From JAZGDL01 sp036477795 (GTDB lineage Bacteria; Planctomycetota; Phycisphaerae; UBA1845): a DNA stretch of 12,968 bases. Both the position numbers and the translations under genes were made by a program. The notes under the pieces were generated by a model that worked only from the letters and a program-made list of their open reading frames with translations, had not been told where the DNA came from and did not search any database. The stretch spans positions 1-12,968 of the forward strand of contig JAZGDL010000358.1 in assembly GCA_036477795.1 (NCBI GenBank), written 5' to 3'. This document shows, piece after piece, positions 6,631-12,784 of the stretch (positions are counted from its first letter, which is position 1; each line of letters begins with the position of its first letter).

Positions 6631-7344
6631 ATGAAGTGCATCGTAGTCGGTTGCGGCGGTCACGGCCGCGTCGTTCTGGATGTTCTCCTGACGGCCGCTC
6701 AACATGAAGTGATCGGTTTTGTCGACTCCAACGCGAAGCTTCACGGCCGGTGGATCGACGGGCGGCAGATTCTTGGTGACATGTCGGTCATCGAGAAGCT
6801 TCGGCAGGAGCGCGGACTAGAGGCGGCCTTGGTCGCGATCGGGGACAACGGCGTTCGGCGCAGCTTCGCCGATGCCTGCGAGCATGCCGGGTTGACCCTG
6901 ATCAACGCCATACACCCCTCCGCCAACATTGCACATAACGCGACCTTGGGAAGGAACGTTGTAGTCTGCGCCGGCGCCTTGATCTGCGCCCACTGCCAGG
7001 TTGGCGATTCCTGCATCCTCAACACCGGATCGATAGTGGATCACGAGACGATGATCGGCACCGCCTGCCACATCTGCCCCGGAGCGCGGCTGGCAGGTCG
7101 AGTGACGGTCGAGTCAGGGGCCTTCATCGGGATCGGAGCCACCGTCATCCAGAGTATCCACGTCGGTCGCGACGCCGTCGTCGGCGCGGGGGCCGTGGTG
7201 GTCAATAACGTTCCCCCGCTGACAACCGTCGTCGGCGTACCCGCGCGCCCAACCGAGCCGATTCATGCTGCCGACGACATGGCCCACTGGCTCACACCCG
7301 AGACCCGTCAACGGTACGCTGCGGCCTCCGACCAGCCGGTGTGA
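6631..7344 (+). CDS. NeuD/PglD-family acyltransferase
   Basis: A 237-residue sugar acetyltransferase of the NeuD/PglD type, which acetylates an amino- or hydroxyl-sugar with acetyl-CoA for surface glycans. The amino end is a Rossmann-like sugar-nucleotide domain (KCIVVGCGGHGRVVLDVL). From about residue 95 hexapeptide repeats form a left-handed beta-helix (ATLGRNVVVCAGALI, QVGDSCILNTGS, RVTVESGAFIG, HVGRDAVVGAGAVVV). His138 in NTGSIVDHE occupies the position of the catalytic base in PglD. VVGVPARP is the usual end of such helices, followed by a 25-residue tail. ATG 6631 is chosen because GGAG lies 6 nt upstream and the family motif starts right after it. No other glycan gene is nearby, so the substrate (sialic acid, bacillosamine or another sugar) cannot be assigned. 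Confidence 0.92.
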   Translation: MKCIVVGCGGHGRVVLDVLLTAAQHEVIGFVDSNAKLHGRWIDGRQILGDMSVIEKLRQERGLEAALVAIGDNGVRRSFADACEHAGLTLINAIHPSANIAHNATLGRNVVVCAGALICAHCQVGDSCILNTGSIVDHETMIGTACHICPGARLAGRVTVESGAFIGIGATVIQSIHVGRDAVVGAGAVVVNNVPPLTTVVGVPARPTEPIHAADDMAHWLTPETRQRYAAASDQPV

Positions 7345-7355
7345 ATCACCATCCA

Positions 7356-7406
7356 TTGCGGAAGCCGCAAGCATGGGTCTTTGCAGCGACGCGCGGTGGC
7401 TGCAAA
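7356..7406. terminator. Two consecutive hairpins after the acetyltransferase
   Basis: TTGCGG/CCGCAA with a 3-nt loop (7356-7370) begins 11 nt after the stop. It is followed by TTTGCAGC/GCTGCAAA with an 11-nt loop (7380-7406). No T-run follows either one, so intrinsic termination is possible but weak. The rest of 7345-7559 shows no gene. Confidence 0.35.
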
Positions 7407-7559
7407 CCGGTGCCGAGAATCACGTTTCGAACATTGGGTGTGAGGTATCACTGAAATCGGGTATTGTTGCGTGCGGCGGAGATCGCCAATCGACGTGTTG
7501 CCCGGACGCAAGTCCAAGGTGGATGCTGGTGCGGTCTCCCGCGAACAGAGGAGGCACTC

Positions 7560-8744
7560 ATGCCGCTTCGAAACGTCCTGCTGCGCGCGATGTTGTGGTC
7601 ACTTGCATTTGCCGCCACGACCGGCGTCCTGGCGGTGCTGTTTCAAGCCGGCGATCTGGTGTGGCGGGTCGTCGGCACCGGCTTCACCACGGCGCTCGCG
7701 TGCGGCTTGATGCTGCCCGTTTCGGGCATGATCGATCGTAAGCAGTCACGGGCGGCCGGTCTGCTGGGAATGGGTGCGGTGATCGCCGAATTCCTGATGG
7801 CCCTGGCGGTGATCTGGGAAGCCCCCCTGCACGTGTTCGGGGTATATTGGGGAGACGAGATCGGCCTCACCATGCTGATTCTTGCCGTAGCGGTGGTTGT
7901 GATCGTGTACCTTCTGCAACTGAAGCATGCCCAGTACGGGTTGTTCGCCGGTCGTTTGGGTCTATATGTGACCCTGGCGACGTTCGTGGCCTTTATGATC
8001 GCCACTTGGGTGCCGGGCCGGGTCTTCAACAACGACAAGTGGTGGGAGACGGGCAGCGCCGTCGTCACGTTGGGGGCGCTTGCGGCGGTGAGCCTGATCG
8101 GTGCGGGCTGCGGCGAGCGTCGAGATTGGCGGTGGGCTGGGGTCGGCGCGAGTCTCGTCGCCTGTGCGATGTGGCTGTTCGAGATATGGATCGGGCATGG
8201 AAGTGATCTGGGTTTCGTAATTCTCAGCGTATTGATCAGCCTGGCAGCGGTTGTCGCCCACGCCAATCTTACCTATTTCTGCCCGCTCACCCCGGGGCAG
8301 CTCTGGGTGCGAGGAGGGGCCATTATTGCAGGCACTCTCACAGCCGGCTTGATCGATCTGATCATTATCGACCACAGATTCTCGGGGATCGACCTCGACG
8401 AGGATCTGCTCGGTCGGCTCGCTTCCGCTTCGGGGATCGTCACCGGGTGCGGAACGCTGGCGTTGTGCGTGTTGGCCCGGTTGAATCGCAAAGTGGATCT
8501 TGAATCGTACGTTGCGGAACTGACCGAGATGACCGTGGTGTGTCCGCGGTGCCGGAAGAAGCAGCTCGTCCATGTGGGAGACTCAGACTGTGCGGGGTGC
8601 GGGCTGCGCATCTCGATTCGCGTCGAAGAGCCGCGCTGCAAGCAGTGCGACTATCTTCTATACGGCCTGACGAGCGATCGCTGCCCCGAATGCGGCGCGG
8701 TGATCGGCAGTAAAACGCCGGGGGATCATACGGATCGGGAATAG
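7560..8744 (+). CDS. Polytopic membrane protein with C-terminal zinc-ribbon pair
   Basis: Function unknown. ATG 7560 follows a near-perfect ribosome site, AGGAGG, at 5 nt; the frame is open upstream but not protein-like. The 394-residue product has about 10 hydrophobic segments between residues 5 and 315. A cytoplasmic-looking tail follows, with two zinc-ribbon half-sites: C328/C331 (CPRC) with C344/C347 (CAGC), and C360/C363 (CKQC) with C375/C378 (CPEC). The second has the form CxxCxYxLxGL then CPECG, which I associate with many planctomycete proteins. One ribbon may bind zinc structurally or mediate contacts. The genes either side suggest no pathway. A paired palindromic repeat begins 19 bp after the stop. 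Confidence 0.85.
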   Translation: MPLRNVLLRAMLWSLAFAATTGVLAVLFQAGDLVWRVVGTGFTTALACGLMLPVSGMIDRKQSRAAGLLGMGAVIAEFLMALAVIWEAPLHVFGVYWGDEIGLTMLILAVAVVVIVYLLQLKHAQYGLFAGRLGLYVTLATFVAFMIATWVPGRVFNNDKWWETGSAVVTLGALAAVSLIGAGCGERRDWRWAGVGASLVACAMWLFEIWIGHGSDLGFVILSVLISLAAVVAHANLTYFCPLTPGQLWVRGGAIIAGTLTAGLIDLIIIDHRFSGIDLDEDLLGRLASASGIVTGCGTLALCVLARLNRKVDLESYVAELTEMTVVCPRCRKKQLVHVGDSDCAGCGLRISIRVEEPRCKQCDYLLYGLTSDRCPECGAVIGSKTPGDHTDRE

Positions 8745-8762
8745 CACGTGCGCGTCAACTCA

Positions 8763-8844
8763 GGTGCCACGGGCGGCTTGTCCGCCCGTGTCGGCGCCAA
8801 GTTCGGGTTTGGCGAGCACTGGCAGGCAAGCTGCCAGTGGCACC
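8763..8844. repeat. Paired palindromic repeat (REPIN-like), family 3
   Basis: Two inverted copies of a 28-nt unit lie at 8763-8790 and, on the other strand, 8844-8817; 23 of 28 positions match. The outer 8 nt of each (GGTGCCAC / GTGGCACC) are identical. Each copy folds into a perfect 9-bp hairpin with a 5-nt loop (8768-8790; 8817-8839). Unit positions 9 and 25 change together (G-C to T-A), as do 13 and 21 (G-C to A-T); the fifth difference is in the loop. A small CGCCAA/TTGGCG hairpin (8795-8814) sits between them. The element lies between convergent genes and abuts the truncated toxin. Confidence 0.85.
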
Positions 8845-8845
8845 C

Positions 8846-8878
8846 GCGCGAGAGGTTTGCGTCGAAGAGCAGCTTCAC
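8846..8878 (-). pseudogene. Truncated DUF5615 toxin, first 11 codons only
   Basis: GTG at 8878-8876 overlaps the TGA of the DUF433 gene by 4 nt and opens a frame reading MKLLFDANLSR. This is the characteristic start of DUF5615 PIN-like toxins, whose usual continuation is the PRL-type segment after NLS. After this point the sequence enters the palindromic repeat (8763-8844) and the family similarity ends. The frame stays open only by chance, into the end of the convergent membrane-protein gene. The rest of the toxin is absent from this locus. All but the first predicted metal-binding Asp is lost, so no active toxin can be made. The overlap is the normal coupling of such pairs. Confidence 0.75.
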
Positions 8879-9099
8879 TTCGGGACCGCCAGAAGCTGCC
8901 GCTCTCGGTCAGCAGCAAAGCTCAGGCAGGCCTGGATATCCTCAGCGGTGAGGTCGGGGAAATCTCCCAGAATCTCCTCCAACGTCATCCCGGAGGCGAG
9001 ATAGTCAAGGACGTCATAAACCGTAATCCGCAAACCGCGAATGCAAGGCTTGCCCCCGCGCTTGGCCGGTTCAATCGTAATGATGCGGCGATAGTCCAT
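8875..9099 (-). CDS. DUF433 antitoxin, second copy, now orphan
   Basis: A 74-residue DUF433 protein: MDYRRIITIEPAKRGGKPCI, then RGLRITVYDVLDYLASGM, EEILGDFPDLTAEDIQ and FAADRERQLL. It is complete and closer to the textbook form than the copy at 5507, with which it shares only the family pattern, so it is not a recent duplicate. ATG 9099 fits the family start. There is no Shine-Dalgarno, but TATACT lies exactly 6 nt before the ATG, consistent with a leaderless message. Frame upstream to 9222 is not protein-like. Its toxin partner is reduced to a stub overlapping the stop. The intact antitoxin may be a relic, or kept as a regulator or to counter a toxin elsewhere. Confidence 0.9.
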   Translation of the reverse strand: MDYRRIITIEPAKRGGKPCIRGLRITVYDVLDYLASGMTLEEILGDFPDLTAEDIQACLSFAADRERQLLAVPK

Positions 9100-9105
9100 A
9101 CCAGG

Positions 9106-9134
9106 AGTATACGATGATCCGTCGCCAAACGCAA
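9106..9134 (-). promoter_or_regulatory. Leaderless-type promoter of the orphan DUF433 gene
   Basis: On the minus strand TTGCGT (9134-9129) and TATACT (9111-9106, 5/6 match) are separated by 17 nt. The -10 ends 6 nt before the ATG at 9099, so transcription would begin at or next to the A of the start codon. The lack of a ribosome site agrees with this. Confidence 0.55.
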
Positions 9135-9460
9135 GCTTACCTCGCCGAGGGCACCCTATTCCCTGGGGCGCCGGAGAATGGGACACCCCTTCTGCAGCGT
9201 GCCCGTTGCCCGGTGACAGCAACGGCCCGGCCCGGGTTTGGCAAAGCGGCGGGATTGTGGTTCAATGGAAGGGTTGACGCTATGGAGCTACGGGTGGCCC
9301 ATGTCCAAAGGAGGTGGGCCACCCGGCATCCCTTCCCCACCCTTCGCCTTGGGCGAAGGAGGGGCACCGGCGCAGTGTTGAGGCCGTACGGAGGTTCCAC
9401 CTTCGCGTCGTCAGCCGGCACACGTAGCTGCGTTGCTATGTACAGTAAAGGAACAGTCTG
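9135..9460. other. Hairpin-rich intergenic stretch
   Basis: No gene is supported in either direction. It holds several perfect inverted repeats: CCGTTGC/GCAACGG with a 9-nt loop (9203-9225), an 11-bp pair at 9291-9325 (listed separately), and CCTTCGCC/GGCGAAGG with a 3-nt loop (9341-9359). AAGGA at 9448-9452 is the ribosome site of the next gene. An AGGAGG at 9309-9314 lies in a hairpin loop and leads to no start codon. Confidence 0.6.
9291..9325. repeat. Inverted repeat with 11-bp perfect arms
   Basis: CGGGTGGCCCA (9291-9301) and TGGGCCACCCG (9315-9325) are perfect inverse copies around a 13-nt loop that itself holds TCC/GGA. It looks like a single dispersed palindrome rather than a doublet. 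It lies upstream of the PIN/TRAM gene and could be transcribed as part of a leader. Confidence 0.65.
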
Positions 9461-10675
9461 GTGTTGATCGTATTGCGGGCTTTGTTTGTGCTCGCGTTGG
9501 GCGTGGTGGCCATCACCTTCATCGTGGGTGAGGACGCCACCTCCGGAAACATTCTGTGGTTCACCCAAAACGCCGATCTTCTTCTGATCAGTTGCCTGGG
9601 TGTGGCCCTGGTGGTGATCGCGGTTGACATATTCATCCCGCAGAAGTCTCTCAAGGCCATATCAGGCGTTTTCTTCGGCATTGTAGCGGGCATGGTGTTT
9701 GCCTTCGGATTGTCGCTGATCGTCGATCTGATGGTCGATTCGCTGACCAAGACGTTTCCGGAGCTGCGCAGCCCGGTGTTTGCGGATCTGCCGGTTACGG
9801 AGACGGTGATCGAAATCGATCAGACCGGCAGGCAGCACCACGTCGAAACCACCAGATTCGAGCGCCAGCAGATCGGTTACCGCGATCACCCGTTTGTGAG
9901 CACGGTGAAACTGATGATCGGCGTGATCTGTTGCTATCTGGCGGTGAGCTTCGTACTGCAAACCAAAGACGACATCCGTTTCGTTGTCCCCTATGTGGAG
10001 TTCTCCAAGCAGGTCAAGGGCGGGCGTCCGCTGGTGTTGGACACTTCGGCGATCATCGACGGCCGGGTCGCCGATCTGGCGGGGACCGGGGTTTTTGAAT
10101 CGGAGCTGGTGGTGCCCCGGTTCGTTCTGGCGGAGCTTCAGGCGATCGCCGACAGCCCGGACAAGCTGAAGCGCAACCGCGGTCGCCGCGGCTTGGACGT
10201 CTTGAGCAAGTTGCAGGGCAGCAAGTTGCTGGACGTGAACATACTCAACGTCAAGCCGGAGGCGGGCGGACCGGTGGCCGTCGATGAGCGGCTGGTCGAC
10301 CTGGCCCAGAAGCTGGACGGGCGCATCCTGACCACCGACTACAATCTCAATCAGGTAGCGCGCGTTCGCGGTGTGGACGTGCTGAATCTGAACGATCTGG
10401 CCAACGCCCTCAAGCCCATATTCCTGCCGGGAGAGAGCCTGATGGTCAAGGTAATCAAAGCCGGTGAGGAGGCGGGCCAGGGGATCGGATACCTGGAAGA
10501 CGGTACCATGGTGGTTGTCGAAGGGGGGCGGGACCATATCGGGCAGTCGGTTGCCATTTCGGTGACCAGTGCATTCCAGACTTCGGCCGGGCGGATGATC
10601 TTCGGGCGCCCCAACGGAGAGTCCGCGCCGGGGCCTCGAAAGGCGCGCCCAACCCCGCCGCGGGCCAACTCTTGA
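9461..10675 (+). CDS. Membrane-anchored PIN/TRAM-domain protein (YacL-like)
   Basis: A 404-residue predicted membrane-bound nuclease related to Bacillus YacL. Hydrophobic segments lie near 2-22, 38-58, 66-90 and 148-166, with a polar segment of about 55 residues between the third and fourth. A PIN domain follows (about 188-312): LVLDTSAIIDGRVADL with Asp194, AELQ with Glu225, AVDERLVDLA with Asp275 and ILTTDYNLNQVA with Asp293, the metal-binding acids of the fold. A TRAM RNA-binding domain (about 323-382) comes next, then a basic Pro-rich tail. Start GTG 9461 has AAGGA 8 nt upstream. It precedes ispD on the same strand, the order seen for yacL and ispD in Firmicutes. A paired repeat in the gap may separate the two transcripts. 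RNA cleavage is inferred from the family. Confidence 0.92.
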   Translation: MLIVLRALFVLALGVVAITFIVGEDATSGNILWFTQNADLLLISCLGVALVVIAVDIFIPQKSLKAISGVFFGIVAGMVFAFGLSLIVDLMVDSLTKTFPELRSPVFADLPVTETVIEIDQTGRQHHVETTRFERQQIGYRDHPFVSTVKLMIGVICCYLAVSFVLQTKDDIRFVVPYVEFSKQVKGGRPLVLDTSAIIDGRVADLAGTGVFESELVVPRFVLAELQAIADSPDKLKRNRGRRGLDVLSKLQGSKLLDVNILNVKPEAGGPVAVDERLVDLAQKLDGRILTTDYNLNQVARVRGVDVLNLNDLANALKPIFLPGESLMVKVIKAGEEAGQGIGYLEDGTMVVVEGGRDHIGQSVAISVTSAFQTSAGRMIFGRPNGESAPGPRKARPTPPRANS

Positions 10676-10685
10676 CACCAGGTCC

Positions 10686-10756
10686 TAGGGCAGGTGATTC
10701 ACCTGCCTTAGACATCTTCAACCATGATTGAAACGGCAGGTCAACGGCCTGCCCTA
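10686..10756. repeat. Paired palindromic repeat (REPIN-like), family 4
   Basis: Two inverted copies of a 22-nt unit lie at 10686-10707 and, on the other strand, 10756-10735; 18 of 22 positions match. The outer 9 nt are perfect inverse copies (TAGGGCAGG / CCTGCCCTA). The left copy folds as GGCAGGTG/CACCTGCC with a 3-nt loop, the right as GGCAGG/CCTGCC with a 7-nt loop. Unit positions 11 and 15 change together (G-C to C-G), while position 10 breaks a pair. The spacer holds a TTCAA/TTGAA hairpin (10717-10732). It lies between the PIN/TRAM gene and ispD. Confidence 0.8.
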
Positions 10757-10874
10757 CACACTCGACATGGACGGTTGCACACCGGCTCCTTCGCCATTCT
10801 AATGTGCCCGCGACGTTCGCTGCGCGCGTGTGCGCTTGGCAGTCTATAACTGGACACTGCATGAGGAACTGGCC

Positions 10875-11618
10875 ATGTCCGATGTGAAGGTGGCGGTTAT
10901 TGTCCCGGCGGCGGGCAAGGGCGAAAGGTTCGGCAGCGATGGCAACAAGACCCTGGCCAAGCTGGAAGGCCGCCCGGTTTTCCTTCGCGCCTTGGAGCAT
11001 TTCATCAATCGCGAGGACGTGTGCCAGACCATCCTGGTGGTGGCTGGTTCGGATTTGGCGGAAGTGAAATCGAAATACGCACCGAACCTGGGCTTCATGG
11101 GTGTGGCTCTGGTGGAGGGCGGAGATGACCGGGTGGCATCGGTTGGCGCGGGCCTCGCCAAAGTGAGCGAGGAGGCTGACCTGGTGGCCATTCATGATGC
11201 GGTGCGGCCTTGCGTCACGCGGGCGATGATCGATGCGGTCTTCGCCGAGGCGGCCAAGAGCGGAGCAGCCATCCTTGCCAGCCCCCTTCACGGGACCATC
11301 AAGCGGGTGAGTGATGCCGGAGTGATCGACGCCACCGTGTCGCGTGAGGGACTTTATGAAGCCCAGACGCCGCAGGTCTTTCGGCGATCGCTGCTGGTGG
11401 AGGTCTATGCCGATCTTCCCGAGGGCGCCGACCAAGCGACGGACGACGCCGGGGTCGTCGAGCTGGCGGGACATCCGGTGGCGGTCGTCAAGTCCGATGC
11501 GACGAATCTCAAGATCACCACCAAAGGCGATCTGACGCTGGCGAAGGCCATCATCAAAGCGCGGCCGCCGGACAAGCGGGCCAAACCCCTGGGCGCCTTT
11601 GAAGAGGCCCAGTGGTAG
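10875..11618 (+). CDS. ispD: 2-C-methyl-D-erythritol 4-phosphate cytidylyltransferase
   Basis: IspD couples CTP to methylerythritol phosphate, the third step of the non-mevalonate isoprenoid pathway. The 247-residue protein has the nucleotide-binding loop PAAGKGERFG (11-20) with Lys25 close by, and the IspD signature HDAVRPCV (107-114) in which Asp108 and Arg111 match substrate-contacting residues of the E. coli enzyme. DAGVVE and the late LKITTKGDLTLA motif complete the fold. NKTLAKLEGRPVFL replaces the more common PKQYLPL form. ATG 10875 is preceded by GAGGA at 7 nt; the frame upstream to 10830 is not conserved-looking. It follows the PIN/TRAM gene as in other phyla, but ispF is not next to it. 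The carboxyl tail (KRAKPLGAFEEAQW) extends a little beyond the usual end. Confidence 0.95.
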   Translation: MSDVKVAVIVPAAGKGERFGSDGNKTLAKLEGRPVFLRALEHFINREDVCQTILVVAGSDLAEVKSKYAPNLGFMGVALVEGGDDRVASVGAGLAKVSEEADLVAIHDAVRPCVTRAMIDAVFAEAAKSGAAILASPLHGTIKRVSDAGVIDATVSREGLYEAQTPQVFRRSLLVEVYADLPEGADQATDDAGVVELAGHPVAVVKSDATNLKITTKGDLTLAKAIIKARPPDKRAKPLGAFEEAQW

Positions 11619-11694
11619 GCGGGTCTGTGCCGCCCCCTTCTTCGGGATGCGCCCACTTGCCTGGCCGACCCTGTGCAGACGGGAGGAACCAGGG

Positions 11695-11700
11695 TATCAT
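11695..11700 (+). promoter_or_regulatory. -10 element possibly giving a leaderless message
   Basis: TATCAT (5/6 match to TATAAT) ends 7 nt before ATG 11708, the distance expected if transcription starts at the codon. The -35 position (11672-11677, TGTGCA) matches the consensus at only 3/6. A GGAGG at 11682-11686 is an alternative ribosome site for ATG 11699, at an over-long spacing of 12 nt. Confidence 0.35.
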
Positions 11701-12712
11701 GTGGGCGATGGATTTATCCGCCATTGTTGTTCGAGACAACCCGGAGCGGGTCGGCTCGCTGACGCTGGCCCTGGAGGCTCTGCTGCGCTGGGCGGGGGCC
11801 AACGTGCGCTATCGACGGCTGGACGCGGCGCTGGCACTGTCGCTGCGGACCGCGGGCGTGCGTGGCCGGGCGTGTCTGGGATGGTGGAGCGTCTACGGGT
11901 CGGATGTGTTTCTGGCGGAAACCGGGCTGATGTTCGGCCTGCGCCTGCGCGAGCTGCACCCGCCGGAGGCAGCTACCGGGTTGGCTGACCACCAGCCCTA
12001 CGCCCAGCATTTCGAAGCCAGCTACGCGCCGCTCATCCGCCGGGCATTGGAACACAATCAGCCGGTCATCGCATGGCAGGGCTGGCCCGACGCCCCGGCG
12101 TGTTTGTGGGGAATCATCACGCAGGTCGGTGACCAGGGATTGGGGTTCGCCGGCACGGTGATGTGGTCCGGCGGCCGGAACGTGCCCATCGTCACGCCGC
12201 CGGTCCAGCTCTACGTGGTCGAGGAGATCATTCCGCGTCAGCCGGACGATGAATCACTGTTCACGGAAGCCACCAGGCGCTTCCACGCCACACTGCACGA
12301 CAGACTGATTGACGACCCCGACGTCGTGGTCGGAGCGGACGGTTATCAAATCTGGTTGGACCGGCTGCAGTCGGACAAAGTGTGCCCGACATGCACCGGG
12401 CCCGGCGGGCCCTGCCATATGCAGCACGCTCGATTCATCTCCGCGAACCGCGCCTCAGCCATCCGCTATTTCCGTCACTATCGTGATGGAGCCTCGCCGA
12501 CGTTGCAGGCCTCAATCGATGCGCTTCTTGCCGAGTGTCAAGGATCGATCGACGTTCTATCGACATCACGCGAACAGGCCGCAGTCGACTCCCTAATCAA
12601 GACAGATCAGGGCCGGCGGGCCCTGGCCGTCGGCGTCGAAGCCGCCCGGTCCTTCGACCAGGCCGTAGCCGGCGTGGTCGAGCAGATGAGGGAAATGGCG
12701 AATGTCGAATGA
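11699..12712 (+). CDS. Unrecognised 337-residue protein, possible papain-like fold
   Basis: I do not recognise the family with confidence. The first half has the feel of the BtrH amino-domain/C39-like group: a helix near the start (LTLALEALLRWAGANVRY), a GWWSVYGSDVFL segment, then PVIAWQGWPDAPACLWGIIT. The catalytic Cys of such folds is not evident, so an enzyme role is doubtful. Around 229-240 a cluster CPTCTGPGGPCH could bind a metal. The carboxyl third is helical (ASAIRYFRHY, TLQASIDALLAECQG). There is no signal peptide or membrane segment. The start is ATG 11699 or 11708. It follows ispD by 80 bp, so it could be co-transcribed. Its last five codons and stop lie in a large palindrome (12697-12783), so the present carboxyl end may have been altered by that repeat. 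Confidence 0.75.
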   Translation: MWAMDLSAIVVRDNPERVGSLTLALEALLRWAGANVRYRRLDAALALSLRTAGVRGRACLGWWSVYGSDVFLAETGLMFGLRLRELHPPEAATGLADHQPYAQHFEASYAPLIRRALEHNQPVIAWQGWPDAPACLWGIITQVGDQGLGFAGTVMWSGGRNVPIVTPPVQLYVVEEIIPRQPDDESLFTEATRRFHATLHDRLIDDPDVVVGADGYQIWLDRLQSDKVCPTCTGPGGPCHMQHARFISANRASAIRYFRHYRDGASPTLQASIDALLAECQGSIDVLSTSREQAAVDSLIKTDQGRRALAVGVEAARSFDQAVAGVVEQMREMANVE

Positions 12713-12783
12713 AGAATAGCGAATAACGAAAGGGTGTTCGTCCTCGCCATTCTGCATTCGCTATTCTGCATTCGCCATTCGCC
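12697..12783. repeat. 87-bp imperfect palindrome between convergent genes
   Basis: Arms of 37 nt (12697-12733 and 12747-12783) match as inverse copies at about 31 positions, around a 13-nt loop. Each arm is built from short tandem CGAAT-type words (GGCGAATG, AATAGCGAAT; on the other arm CATTCGC, TATTCTG). The left arm supplies the last codons and the TGA of the plus-strand gene. The right arm ends 1 bp before the stop of the minus-strand SWIB gene. It could act as a two-way terminator. The AT content of the words differs from the flanking genes, which suggests insertion. Confidence 0.8.
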
Positions 12784-12784
12784 G

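Noticed and set aside
9135..9460. CRISPR array or tandem repeat
   Set aside because: The inverted repeats here differ from one another and are not regularly spaced direct repeats.
9662..10678. Long minus-strand frame opposite the PIN/TRAM gene
   Set aside because: The plus-strand gene carries clear membrane, PIN and TRAM motifs. The opposite frame is His/Gln/Arg-rich without motifs.
10455..11474. Minus-strand frame opposite ispD
   Set aside because: IspD signatures are intact on the plus strand. The antisense product is low in recognisable structure and crosses an intergenic repeat.
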